Source: JACVRW01 sp963808775 (GTDB lineage: Bacteria > Actinomycetota > Thermoleophilia > Solirubrobacterales > Thermoleophilaceae). Taken from it: a stretch of 64,000 bases of DNA. The stretch is taken from assembly GCA_963808775.1 (NCBI GenBank), contig CAWEGR010000003.1, forward strand, positions 310,001 through 374,000. Direction: 5' to 3'. This document shows positions 7,804-16,669 of this stretch, in pieces. The first letter of the stretch is position 1. Each line of letters opens with the position of its first letter. The position numbers were made by a program, and so were the translations under genes. The notes under the pieces were generated by a model that was not told the origin of the DNA, searched no databases, and worked only from the letters and a program-made list of their open reading frames with translations.

Positions 7804-7818
7804 CTCTATTCGATAGAG
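7804..7818. promoter_or_regulatory. Inverted repeat between divergent cupin and TetR genes
   Basis: CTCTAT (7804-7809), TCG, ATAGAG (7813-7818) is a perfect 6-bp inverted repeat lying in the 22-base gap between the two start codons. It also contributes the cupin ribosome-binding site. Position and symmetry fit a TetR operator controlling both genes; the role is inferred. Confidence 0.45.
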
Positions 7819-8463
7819 TGGACTATACGCCACGCACGTATGACAGCACGGGCCGAGCTCGCCAGGCACAGGCCTCCCGCCGGCGCATCGTCGACGCCGC
7901 CGCCACCCTGTTCGTGCGGGACGGGTACTCGTCCACGACGATCAGCGCGATCGCCGACGAGGCCGGCGTGGCCGTCCCGACGGTCTACGCGAGCCTGCGC
8001 AGCAAGGCGGGCATCCTGCGCGCCGTGGTCGACCTGACCGTGCGCGGGCGACGACGCGGAGGCGCCGCTCGCGGCGCGCGCCGACTGGCAGGCGATGGAG
8101 CGGGAGCCGGATGCCGGCCGCAAGCTGGCGGCGTTCGTCCGCCTACACCGCCGGATCTGCGAGCGCGAGGCGGCCGTGTTCGCCCAGCTCGAGGCGGCCG
8201 CGGGCTCCGACCCGGAGGCGACCGAGCTGCTGGCCGAGCACGACGGCCGGCGCTACGAGACGCAGACCCGGCTCGCCCGCAGCCTGCAGCGGGCGGGGCA
8301 GCTGCGGCCCGGCCTGAGGAGCCGCGAGGCTGCAGACGTCATCTGGACGCTCGCCAGCGAGCGCACGTACCTGGCGCTCGTCCGCGATCGCGGCTGGACG
8401 CCGCGCCGGTACGAGCGCTGGCTGGCGGAGCAGCTGGAGGCCGGCCTGCTCAGGGCCCCCTGA
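7818..8463 (+). CDS. TetR/AcrR-family regulator, frameshifted
   Basis: From GTG 7818 the product begins VDYTPRTYDSTGRARQAQAS and carries the TetR helix-turn-helix RIVDAAATLFVRDGYSSTTI followed by VAVPTVYASLRSKAGILRAVV. The frame breaks at about 8047. Removing one G from the GGG there gives LTVRGDDAEAPLAARADWQA and joins the ligand-binding half (MEREPDAGRKLAAFVRLHRR ... ERWLAEQLEAGLLRAP), ending at 8463. The full protein is about 214 aa, normal for TetR. It faces the cupin gene across a 22-base gap with a palindrome. The end overlaps the convergent glycerophosphodiesterase gene by 14 bases. Confidence 0.82.
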
Positions 8464-9598
8464 AGATCTCGCGGGCCGCCCAGGCCGTGCCCGGGAAGTC
8501 CGAGAACACGCCGTCGACCCCGAGCCGGAAGAACGTCAGGTACTCCTCGATCGGGCCGCCGGCGTATCCCGACGGGAACGCGTCGTCCCTGAACGTCCAG
8601 GTGTGGATGAGGAGCCCGTGCTCGTGGGCGCGGTCGACGAGGTCGGTCGTCTTCTTGATGTTGCCCGCCGGGTCCGTGCCGACGATGTACACCTTCCACG
8701 GGCCGATGCCGTCCGCGTACGTCTTGATCTCGGCGAGGCCGGCGTCGGTCGCGAAGTAGCTGAACAGGTCGGTGCGGCCGGAGACCGTCCAGTCGTACGG
8801 CCGGTCGAACGGCGGGGCGTAGGTGGGATCGCCGTTGGCGTCGGTGTCGTTGGCGTCGACGAGCTGCACGAGCCGCACCTTCGTCATCCCGTTGAGCTGC
8901 TTGAGGTTCGCCTGCTCGAAGGACTGGATGAAGACCGGCGCGTTCTTGCGGTTGAGCCCGTTCCGCTTCAGGGCCTTGACGAGCCGCTCCTCGAGCGGCA
9001 GGCCGAGGTCCTGGTGGAAGGTCGGGTGCTTGGTCTCGGGATAGATGCCGACCCGCAGGTGGCCGCGGGCTCCCTTGCCGCGCCTCACGTTGCCGCGCGA
9101 CCCGCGCTTCGCGAGGTCGATGACCTCCTGGAAGGTCGGGATCTCGAACTCGCCGTCGAACTCGGTCGGGCGGCCCGCGCGCGTCTGCTTCGCGCCGAGC
9201 GTCTTGATCTCCTCGAGCGTGAAGTCCGAGGCGAACCAGCCCGTGGTCGGAACGCCGTCCACCATCTTGGTGGTCTTGCGGTCCGCGAACTCGGGATGTT
9301 CGGCGACGTCCGTGCTGTTCGTGATGTCCGGCTCGTGCCGCGCGATCAGCACGCCGTCCTTCGTGGCCACGAGGTCGGGCTCGATGTAGTCCGCGCCCAG
9401 CTTGATCGCGAGGCGGTACGACTCGAGCGTGTGCTCGGGCAGGAGGCCGCTCGCGCCCCGGTGGCCGATGACGAGAGGGTTCGACTCCTTGTTCGGTCCC
9501 TGGCGCTTCGGCTTCTTCGCGTCGGCTGCCGCGGGGACGGCCAGCGCGATCAGGGCGACGGCCGCGAGGACTATGCGTGTGAGGGCGCGGGTATGCAT
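8450..9598 (-). CDS. Secreted glycerophosphodiester phosphodiesterase
   Basis: A 382-aa protein with a clear signal peptide (MHTRALTRIVLAAVALIALA...AAADA, cleavage near residue 26) and a GDPD TIM barrel. Key parts are NPLVIGHRGASGLLPEHTLE (His-Arg-Gly-Ala), DYIEPDLVATKDGVLIARHE (Glu-x-Asp...His) and a C-terminal RLGVDGVFSDFPGTA. This matches periplasmic/extracellular GlpQ-type enzymes that release glycerol-3-phosphate from deacylated phospholipids. The length agrees with GlpQ (about 360). ATG 9598 is chosen because it begins the signal peptide. It is divergent from the trypsin-like protease gene, also secreted, with about 30 bases between them. Confidence 0.9.
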   Translation of the reverse strand: MHTRALTRIVLAAVALIALAVPAAADAKKPKRQGPNKESNPLVIGHRGASGLLPEHTLESYRLAIKLGADYIEPDLVATKDGVLIARHEPDITNSTDVAEHPEFADRKTTKMVDGVPTTGWFASDFTLEEIKTLGAKQTRAGRPTEFDGEFEIPTFQEVIDLAKRGSRGNVRRGKGARGHLRVGIYPETKHPTFHQDLGLPLEERLVKALKRNGLNRKNAPVFIQSFEQANLKQLNGMTKVRLVQLVDANDTDANGDPTYAPPFDRPYDWTVSGRTDLFSYFATDAGLAEIKTYADGIGPWKVYIVGTDPAGNIKKTTDLVDRAHEHGLLIHTWTFRDDAFPSGYAGGPIEEYLTFFRLGVDGVFSDFPGTAWAAREIFRGP

Positions 9599-9629
9599 GG
9601 CGCGACCGTATCCGAAGCTGGAGGATCCG

Positions 9630-10379
9630 TTGCGCCGTCTCATTGCTCTCGCCGTCCTGTCCGCCGCCCTCGCCGTTGCGTCCCCCGCCGGCGCGATCAC
9701 GTTCGGCGTGCCCGACGGCGGGGACCATCCGAACGTCGGCGGGCTCGTGGCCGACGAGCAGTACCCGGACGGCACCTGGATCTATTGCTCCGGCACGCTG
9801 ATCTCGCCGACGGTCTTCCTCACCGCCGCCCACTGCGGAGAGGACGGGGAGCAGGTGGCGGTGACCTTCGACACCGCCTACGAGGAGGGCGACAGGCTCT
9901 ACACCGGCACCTTCGAGGCGGATCCGCTCTACAACCAGTCGCAGAGCGATCCCCACGACATCGCGGTCGTGGTGCTCGACCAGCCGGTGCGCGGCATCGA
10001 GCCCGCCCTGCTGCCGGAGGCCGATTCGCTGTCGGACCTGTCCGGCTCGCAGACGTTCACATCCGTGGGCTACGGCTCGTACGAGGTGACGAAGGGCCAC
10101 GGACCGCGCGAGTTCCTCTACGACGACGTGCGCATGAGGGCCACGGGCACGCTCAACTCGATCAACCCGAGCTGGCTGCGCATCTCGATGAACCCGGCCA
10201 CCGGCAACGGCGGCACCTGCTACGGCGACTCGGGCGGCCCCAACTTCCTCGATGACAGCGATGTGATCGCCGCGATCACGATCACGGGCGACTCGGTCTG
10301 CCGCTCGACGAACGTGGTCTACCGCCTCGACACGGAGTCGGCGCGGGCGTTCCTGTCGCAGTACGTGGCCCTGCCCTGA
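9630..10379 (+). CDS. Secreted trypsin-like (S1) serine protease
   Basis: The TTG at 9630 follows a strong GGAGG and gives a 249-aa precursor with signal peptide MRRLIALAVLSAALAVASPA. The S1 catalytic triad is visible: TAAHC (His68), PHDIAVVVL (Asp110) and CYGDSGGPN (Ser200). Cysteines around the His and Ser loops could form the usual disulphides. The ATG at 9597 would add a polar extension that disrupts the signal peptide and is not favoured. It is an exported protease of unknown target. Confidence 0.87.
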   Translation: MRRLIALAVLSAALAVASPAGAITFGVPDGGDHPNVGGLVADEQYPDGTWIYCSGTLISPTVFLTAAHCGEDGEQVAVTFDTAYEEGDRLYTGTFEADPLYNQSQSDPHDIAVVVLDQPVRGIEPALLPEADSLSDLSGSQTFTSVGYGSYEVTKGHGPREFLYDDVRMRATGTLNSINPSWLRISMNPATGNGGTCYGDSGGPNFLDDSDVIAAITITGDSVCRSTNVVYRLDTESARAFLSQYVALP

Positions 10380-10382
10380 GCG

Positions 10383-10772
10383 TCAGAGCTCCGCGAGCGC
10401 CGCGATGCCGGCGGCGCTCCGGCGCGCGTGGGCGACCCTGCTGCGCGGGTTCGCCTCGCGGTCGGTTCCGCGGGCCACGAGCTCGTCGAGCGCTGCCGTG
10501 GGAGTGAGGCCCCGGGCCTTGGCGTCGTGGAGCATCCGGACCCAGGGAGCGGCGAGATTCAGGGCCTCGGGCTCGGCGCCGGAGCGGGGGTGCCAGCCCG
10601 CGGCGTCGTCGTCATCGTTGGCGTAGATGTGGCCGATCACGGCGTCCCGCGTGTCGGCAATCGCGATGTACTCGACAGGCCGATCGGTCTTCGACCGGTA
10701 GCGCGGCGGGCCACCCGTGACTCGCAGCTCGAGGTCCTCGGTCAGGAAGCCGGGCGGGCGCTCATCGGCCAT
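10383..10772 (-). CDS. Hypothetical protein
   Basis: A 129-aa ORF with consistent high-GC codon use. It opens MADERPPGFLTEDLELRVTG and contains a strand-like IAIADTRDAVIGHIYANDDDDAAGW and a helical C-terminus with ALDELVARGTDREANPRSRV. No known domain was recognised and there is no signal peptide or membrane segment. It ends three bases from the convergent protease gene and starts 52 bases from the divergent small membrane protein. Confidence 0.6.
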   Translation of the reverse strand: MADERPPGFLTEDLELRVTGGPPRYRSKTDRPVEYIAIADTRDAVIGHIYANDDDDAAGWHPRSGAEPEALNLAAPWVRMLHDAKARGLTPTAALDELVARGTDREANPRSRVAHARRSAAGIAALAEL

Positions 10773-10824
10773 CGCCGGAACCTAATGCATGAGTGCCGGG
10801 CGGCCGCCCGGGCAGGAGATGCCC

Positions 10825-11028
10825 ATGACCACTGCAACTGAAATCGGGCAGACGGGCCTCCAGGGCTGGCGCGAGAAGGTGGCGGACGGAATCTCCCGGC
10901 CCGTCGCAAAGCGGGCTCCCGTCGAGGAGGATCAGGTGCGCGCCGTCGTCGGCGCCGCCTTCTTCGTGCTGGCTGTGATCTACGTCGTGAAGACGCTCTC
11001 CGCGGCTACGCGCCGCGCGCGGGCGTAA
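10825..11028 (+). CDS. Small single-pass membrane protein
   Basis: This 67-aa protein starts MTTATEIGQTGLQGWREKVA, with one hydrophobic helix, VRAVVGAAFFVLAVIYVVKT, near the C-terminus and a short basic tail (TRRARA). GGCAGGAG is well placed before ATG 10825; the ATG at 10819 would be too close to it. Function unknown. Confidence 0.6.
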   Translation: MTTATEIGQTGLQGWREKVADGISRPVAKRAPVEEDQVRAVVGAAFFVLAVIYVVKTLSAATRRARA

Positions 11029-11042
11029 CCGCCCGCGGGCGG
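11029..11042. terminator. Possible hairpin between convergent genes
   Basis: CCGCCCGCGGGCGG is a 14-bp perfect palindrome in the 21-base gap between the convergent small membrane protein gene and the RNase E/G gene. It could fold with a 5-bp stem. There is no T-tract on either strand, so termination is only suggested by location. Confidence 0.3.
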
Positions 11043-11049
11043 CCGGCCG

Positions 11050-12948
11050 CTAGTCCGACGAAGCCGCCTCGGCCTTCTTGCGCCGGCCGCGGCCGCCCCG
11101 GCGGCCCCGGCGGCGCCGGCGCCCTCCGTTCGCGGCCTCGGCGTCGGCCGAGGTGGCCACCACGCCCTCGGGCGGGTCGACCAGCGAGGCCTGGGCGGCG
11201 CTGCGGCCGACCTTCTCGATCCGCACGAGGGTCTTCTCGCCCACGAGCGGGGCCGCCCCGAACACCGATACGACGTAGCCGTCGAGCTTCGCGACGGCGT
11301 CGTCGTCGTTGTACATGTGCGGCTCCTCGATGTGGACGAGCACCTCCTCGCCCTCGCGGAACGGCAGCGCCCGCTGCTCGACCTCGTCGCGCGTGCCCTC
11401 GAGCACCACCTCGAAGAAGTCGATCGGCAGCGCCTCGGTCCCCTCGAAGTGAAAGTGCTTGCCGGTCTCCGCCTCGATCTCGTGGATCGGGCCCTCGACG
11501 CCCTGGCCGCCCACCAGAATCCCGGCGACCTTCGGGTTGACTCGGATCAGGAAGGCGGGCGGCTCCGGCCGCTCGACCGCGAGGTCGCGCAGCCAGCGGT
11601 CGACCTCGATCGCGACCGTCTCCTCGGACAGCACGACGGCCTCGCCGTCGCAGGTCGGGCACGTCTTCGTGAGGATCTCCCGCACGCCGTCCGTCACGTT
11701 CTGGCGGGTCATCTCGACCAGCCCGAGCGGCGAGATCTCGACGACGTACGTCTTCGTGCGGTCCTCGTCGAGCGCCTTGCGCAGCGTCTTCAACACCGCG
11801 TCGCGGTTGCGCGCGCGCGACATGTCGATGAAGTCGATGACGATGATGCCGCCGATGTCGCGCAGCCGCAGCTGGCGCACGACCTCGTCGGCCGCCTCGA
11901 GGTTCGTCTTCGTGATCGTGTCCTCGAGCTTGGCGCCCTTGCCGCGGCCGGTGAACGACCCCGAGTTGATGTCGATCACCGTCATCGCCTCGGCGTAGTC
12001 GATCATCAGGTAGCCGCCGCTCGGCAGGTCGACACGGCGCTTCAGGACGGACTGGATCGCGTCCTCGACGTTGTAGCGCTCGAAGAGCGGCTCCTCCTTG
12101 TCGTCGTAGAACTCGAGCCGCTCGAGCAGCTCCGGCGCCGTCCTGTTGAAGAACGACTCGAGCCGGTGGTGCTGCTTGCGCTCGTCGACGATCGCCTTCT
12201 CGAACTCGCCCGAGAAGATGTCGCGCGCCACCCGCACCGACAGGTCGGCCTCCTGGAACACCATCTCCGGCGCCTGCGTCGACGCCGCGCGCTCCTGGAG
12301 CACCTCATGGAGCTTGTGCAGGTACTTGATCTCGCGCTCGAACTCCTCCTTCGTCGCGCCCTGCGCCGCGGTGCGGACGATCACCCCGCCGTCTCCGAGG
12401 TCCGCCTTGCCGGCGGCCCGCCGCACGCGGTCGCGCTCCTTGTCCTCGAGCCGGCGCGAGACGCCGACGCCGCTTCCCTGCGGCACGTAGACGAGGTAGC
12501 GGCCCGCGATCGAGAGCTGCATCGAAAGCCGCGGGCCCTTCGTCTTCAGCGGATCCTTGATCGCCTGCACCAGGATCTCCTGCCCCGGCTTGAGCAGCTC
12601 CGTGATGCGCTTGCCCTTGCCGGCCTTGCCGGAGCGGCCGCGCCGGGCCACCTCGACGCCGGGAAAGACGACGTCGTCAGCGTGCAGGAATCCGTTCTTG
12701 TCGAGGCCGATGTCCACGAAGGCGGCCTCGAGGCCGGGCAGGACGTTGTCGACCTTGCCCTTGTAGACGTTGCCGACGATCGAGCGGTTGCCTCTTCGCT
12801 CGAGGTAGATCTCGGCGACGCGCCAGTCGGCCTCCTTCGGCTTGCCTCCGCCGCCCCTTCTATTGCGACCCCCGTCGGAGCCTTCCGACTCCAGGATCGC
12901 GACTCTTGTTTCGCCACGGTCCACCGTGACGAGCAACTGCTTTTTCAA
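11050..12948 (-). CDS. rng: RNase E/G family endoribonuclease
   Basis: This 632-aa protein starts MKKQLLVTVDRGETRVAILE. An S1 domain follows (GNVYKGKVDNVLPGLEAAFV to about residue 150), then the RNase E/G catalytic core with the metal-binding aspartates in MTVIDINSGSFTGRG and IIVIDFIDMSRARN, and the zinc-link cysteines TCPTCDG. The C-terminus has an OB-like stretch (LVGEKTLVRIEKVG) and a very basic tail RRRRRGRRGGRGRRKK that could bind RNA. The enzyme cleaves single-stranded AU-rich RNA in rRNA/mRNA processing. At 632 aa it is closer to RNase G plus a basic tail than to full RNase E. It starts 21 bases after rodA, at the end of the mre operon. Confidence 0.92.
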   Translation of the reverse strand: MKKQLLVTVDRGETRVAILESEGSDGGRNRRGGGGKPKEADWRVAEIYLERRGNRSIVGNVYKGKVDNVLPGLEAAFVDIGLDKNGFLHADDVVFPGVEVARRGRSGKAGKGKRITELLKPGQEILVQAIKDPLKTKGPRLSMQLSIAGRYLVYVPQGSGVGVSRRLEDKERDRVRRAAGKADLGDGGVIVRTAAQGATKEEFEREIKYLHKLHEVLQERAASTQAPEMVFQEADLSVRVARDIFSGEFEKAIVDERKQHHRLESFFNRTAPELLERLEFYDDKEEPLFERYNVEDAIQSVLKRRVDLPSGGYLMIDYAEAMTVIDINSGSFTGRGKGAKLEDTITKTNLEAADEVVRQLRLRDIGGIIVIDFIDMSRARNRDAVLKTLRKALDEDRTKTYVVEISPLGLVEMTRQNVTDGVREILTKTCPTCDGEAVVLSEETVAIEVDRWLRDLAVERPEPPAFLIRVNPKVAGILVGGQGVEGPIHEIEAETGKHFHFEGTEALPIDFFEVVLEGTRDEVEQRALPFREGEEVLVHIEEPHMYNDDDAVAKLDGYVVSVFGAAPLVGEKTLVRIEKVGRSAAQASLVDPPEGVVATSADAEAANGGRRRRRGRRGGRGRRKKAEAASSD

Positions 12949-12969
12949 AGGAAGTTCCTCTCATGTTCT

Positions 12970-14151
12970 TCACAGGAGCCCCGTGGGCTTGGACCCGGCC
13001 GTCTCGCGCGCCTGCGCGTGGATCGACTGGAGCACTCCTATGGCCATCAATGTCGTGATTACCGACGAGCCGCCATAACTCATGAGCGGCAGTGGGATGC
13101 CGGTGATGGGCATGATTCCGATCGTCATGCCCACGTTCACGAAAACTTGGAACATAAGCATGGCAGCTATGCCCGCCGCGACGAGCGCGCCGTAGAAGTT
13201 CTTCGCCATCGTGAGTGTTCTGAGCGCCCTCCAGATCAACAGGGCGAACAGGGACAGCACGAGTGCTGCCCCGACGAAACCGAACTCCTCGCCGACCACG
13301 CTGAACACGAAGTCGGTGTGGTGTTCGGGCAGGAAGTCGAGCCTCGTCTGCGTCGCGTCGTCGCCGCGCCCGGTCTTCCCCCCGGAACCGATGGCGGTCA
13401 GCGACTGATCGATCTGGTAGCCCTCCTCCGACGGATCGGACGTCGGGTTGAGGAAGGCCGTGAGGCGATCCATCTGGTACGGCTTGAGGACCTCGACCCC
13501 GGCCGCCGGCGCCGCGACGAGCACGATCAGGGTCGCCACCACGGCGAGCGCTCCGAGGCCCGCGAGGTGCGTCCAGGGCGTGCCGCCCACGAACAGGACG
13601 GTCACGAGAATCGCCAGGTAGACGAGCCCCGAGCCGAGGTCAGGCTGGGCGATCACGAGCATGGCCGGGATCAGCCCCAGCAGCACCACGCGGCTGGTGG
13701 TCTCGCGATCGGTCAGGCGCCGCATGCGGTCGACGAGGAACGCCGCCAGCGTCACGGCGAGCAGCAGCTTGCCGAGCTCGGACGCCTGGAAGTTGAAGAA
13801 GGGGAACTCGATCGCCCGCCGCGAGCCGCGCGCGGAGAACCCCAGCGCGTAGACCAGCATGATCGAGGCGATCAGGAAGCTGTAGAGCCCGATCTTCCAC
13901 TCGCGCAGGCGCGAGTAGTCGAAGCGGGACAGCAGCAGCATCAGCACGAGGCCGACGCCCGCGTAGGCCGCCTGCCTGTAGACGAAGTAGTTCGGGCTGC
14001 CCGGGATGTCGTCCTGGGTCGCCGTCGCGATCGTGTAGATGCTCGCGGCGACGATGCCGAGCGTCGCGAGCAGCATCAGCGGGTCGAGGCGCAGCACGCG
14101 CACCCCCGCATCGCGGAAGTCACGCACCGGGGAGCTGGCCGAGGCGTTCAT
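12970..14151 (-). CDS. rodA: Rod-shape peptidoglycan polymerase RodA (SEDS family)
   Basis: A 393-aa polytopic membrane protein with about ten hydrophobic helices and SEDS signatures: FFNFQASELGKLLLAVTLAA, IAQPDLGSGLVYLAILVTVL, the large loop ending HHTDFVFSVVGEEFGFVGA, and the C-terminal TGIPLPLMSYGGSSVITTL. RodA polymerises glycan strands from lipid II together with PBP2, whose gene lies directly upstream. The ATG at 14151 shares one base with the TGA of mrdA, so the pair is translationally coupled. Confidence 0.93.
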   Translation of the reverse strand: MNASASSPVRDFRDAGVRVLRLDPLMLLATLGIVAASIYTIATATQDDIPGSPNYFVYRQAAYAGVGLVLMLLLSRFDYSRLREWKIGLYSFLIASIMLVYALGFSARGSRRAIEFPFFNFQASELGKLLLAVTLAAFLVDRMRRLTDRETTSRVVLLGLIPAMLVIAQPDLGSGLVYLAILVTVLFVGGTPWTHLAGLGALAVVATLIVLVAAPAAGVEVLKPYQMDRLTAFLNPTSDPSEEGYQIDQSLTAIGSGGKTGRGDDATQTRLDFLPEHHTDFVFSVVGEEFGFVGAALVLSLFALLIWRALRTLTMAKNFYGALVAAGIAAMLMFQVFVNVGMTIGIMPITGIPLPLMSYGGSSVITTLMAIGVLQSIHAQARETAGSKPTGLL

Positions 14152-16084
14152 CAGTCGGGCGCCGCCCCGCCTGCCACCAGCGTGTTCTCGTCGATGTCGA
14201 ACAGCTCGGCGATGATCCGGCGCGCCATCGGCGCGGCCGTCTCGGCGCCGAAGCCACCGGCCTCGTCGGTCACGGCGACCACGTACCTGGGGTTCGGGTA
14301 GGGCGCGAGCGCCACGTACCACGACTGGTCGGGCCGGAACAGGCCCTTCTCGGCCGTGCCGGTCTTGCCCGCGACCTGGATCGGGAAGCCCTCGAACACC
14401 GAGGTCGAGGTGCCGTTCCCGTCGTTGGCCGCGCCGAAGATGCCGTCGAGTATCGCCTGCCGGTGGGCCGGGTCGATGCTTGACCCTGCGCGCCGTGGGC
14501 GCCTCGAGCTCCTGGATCACGCGCCCGCTCGAGTCCTCGATCCGCAGCCCGAGCCGCGGCCGCAGGACCTTGCCGCCGTTCGCGACGGTGGCGTAGGCCA
14601 CCGCCATCTGCAGCGGGTTGGCCGCGATGTCGCCCTGCCCGACCGACAGGTTGATGTTGTCGCCCACCGACCAGGGCCGGTCGAAGAAGCCGCAGATGCC
14701 CTCGCTGATCTCGGCATCAGTGGGCTTCTTGCGATCGACGCAGCGGTTGAAGGCACGGTTCCCGGCGTTGCGCCAGGCGGGCGTCGGGATGCGCCCGGGC
14801 AGCTCGTCCGGCAGGTCGATTCCCGTCTTGTGCCCGACCCCGAGGCGACGCGCCCAGCGCTGCAGGCCGAGCCTGTCGCCGTGCGAGTCGAGCTCCATGC
14901 CGAGCTTGTAGAAGTAGACGTCGCTCGACACGGTGAGCGCCGTGCGCATGTCGATCGGGCCGTTGACGGCGTCGCCCGCGTTCTTGAACTCCTGCGTCGC
15001 CGACCGTGAGCACGCCGCCGTCGTTGACGATCTCCTCGGGCGTGATCACGCCCTCCTCGAGCGCCGCCACGGCGGTCACGAGCTTGAACGTCGAGCCCGT
15101 GGGATAGCCGCCCTGGGTCGCGCGGTTGAAGATCGGCGCGCCGAGGTCCTCGTTCTGGAGGCGCGCGTAGACCTTCTCGGGCACCGGCTTCGTAAAGATG
15201 TTCGGGTCGAACGAGGGCTGCGAGCCGAGCGCCACCACCTCGCCGCTGTTCACGTCCATGACCGCGAAGGCCCCGCGGCCCGTGCCGCCCGCGAGCGCCT
15301 GCTGGCCCGCCTCCTGGACGTCGAGGTCGAGCGACAGGCGGAGCTGCCGGCCCTGCTTGGGGCGCTTCGTCGCGAGGTCGCGGATGATGTTGCCGAACGC
15401 GTCGACCTGCACCCGCGAGGCGCCGTTCCTGCCGCGCAGGAAGCGGTCGTACTGCGCCTCGATGCCGCTCTGGCCGATGCGGTCGCCGAGCTCGACGCCG
15501 TTGTAGCGCGAGTCGGCGAGCTGCTCCTCGGTCACCTCGCCGACGGTGCCGAACAGGTGAGCGCCGGTCTCGCCGTGCGGGTACTTGCGCACGAACTGCT
15601 GCTCGACGTCGACACCCGGGAACTGGTCCTGGCGCTCGAGCACGTAGGCCGCCACCTCGGCGGTGACGTCCTGCCTGACGGTCGCGGAGGAGTACGGGAG
15701 CGCCTTCAGGTCGCGCTCCGCGCGCCGCTCGATGCGGCCGGACTTCATGTCGAGGATCTCGCCGAGCCGCTCGTAGACCTCGCGCCGGTCGCCGGCGTCC
15801 TCGGGCAGCGCGTCCGGCTTGACCACGAGTGCGAGGCCGTTGCGGTTGTCCACGAGCACGGCGCCGTTTCGGTCGACGATCTGGCCGCGCGGCGCCTGCA
15901 CCTTGATCTCGCGGATCACGTTGCCCTTCGCCTGCTGCCTGTACTCGGTGCCCGAGAGCACCTGCAGGTACCAGAGCCGGAAGAAGATGACGGCGAACGC
16001 CATCAGCGCGACGCCGCCGAGCACGGCCACGCGGAAGGCGAGCTGCGGGGTGAGGGTCGGCCTGCGCTCGTTGTCGAGATACAT
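14151..16084 (-). CDS. mrdA: Penicillin-binding protein 2 (elongasome transpeptidase), two frame breaks
   Basis: ATG 16084 starts a class B PBP with an N-terminal membrane anchor (FRVAVLGGVALMAFAVIFFR), a dimerisation domain beginning APRGQIVDRNGAVLVDNRNG, and the transpeptidase. Motif SxxK is GGYPTGSTFKLVTAVAAL, SxN is LTVSSDVYFYKLGME and KTG is QVAGKTGTAEKGLF. The frame shifts near 14998 (removing one base restores VGDQEFKNAGDAVNGPIDM) and near 14480 (removing one base restores RRVKIDPAHRQAILDGIFG). With both repaired the protein is about 643 aa, the usual PBP2 length, ending ENTLVAGGAAPD next to rodA. The gene should be essential in a rod-shaped cell, so the breaks are most likely sequence errors. 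It cross-links peptidoglycan during side-wall growth with RodA and MreBCD. Confidence 0.88.
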
Positions 16085-16090
16085 CCGCGC

Positions 16091-16669
16091 CTACACCTCG
16101 AGCCCGCGCAGCCCGAGCGGGCCCGCCTCGCGCGGGCCGCGCCGGCGGCGGCGCAGCTCGAGCGGGTCGACGGCGAGGACGGGGCGCATCAGCTTGCGCA
16201 CGAGCACGAACACGGGCAGCGCGAGCAGAGCGTTCAGCAGCACGCTGACGAACATCTCGCGGATCACGAGCACGCTGACGGTCGCACCGACCTCGAGCAT
16301 GAACGAAACGGCGGCGAATGCCAGGACGAAGGCGGCCGTCGCGAGCGCACCCACCAGCAACGGCAGCAGGCCGTGGCTCGGATCGCGGATCTCGCGGAAG
16401 CGCCCGACGCCGTAGCCGACCGCCGTCAGGATCAGCGACGAGACGCCCATCGTCGCGCCGCTCGCGAGGTCGAGCAGGAAGCCGGCGCAGAAGCCGATCG
16501 CGCAGCCGGGCACCGCGCCCGCGTAGTACGCGACCGCGGCGACCACGAGCACGACGAGGTCGAAGTGCCCGCCGAAGAAGCCGATCTGGCTGAAGAAGGA
16601 GAGCTGCAGGATCACCGCCGCCAGCAGCAGCAGCGCGGTGCGGGCCACGGCTCCGGGCGTGACGATCAC
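16091..16669 (-). CDS. mreD: Rod-shape-determining protein MreD
   Basis: A 192-aa integral membrane protein starting at a GTG that overlaps the mreC stop (GTGA). It has five to six hydrophobic helices (LLLLAAVILQLSFFSQIGFF, LVVLVVAAVAYYAGAVPGCA, GFCAGFLLDLASGATMGVSS) and matches MreD in size, the LLDL/G pattern and operon position. The Arg/Pro-rich C-terminus (ELRRRRRGPREAGPLGL) is cytosolic and specific to this lineage. It is part of the elongasome linking MreB filaments to PBP2/RodA. Confidence 0.9.
   Translation of the reverse strand: MIVTPGAVARTALLLLAAVILQLSFFSQIGFFGGHFDLVVLVVAAVAYYAGAVPGCAIGFCAGFLLDLASGATMGVSSLILTAVGYGVGRFREIRDPSHGLLPLLVGALATAAFVLAFAAVSFMLEVGATVSVLVIREMFVSVLLNALLALPVFVLVRKLMRPVLAVDPLELRRRRRGPREAGPLGLRGLEV

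Noticed and set aside
11317..14301. 994-aa open frame on the plus strand opposite the RNase E/G and rodA genes
   Set aside because: It is rich in Arg, Asp, Leu and His, has no recognisable domain, and is exactly antisense to two well-supported genes; typical high-GC shadow.
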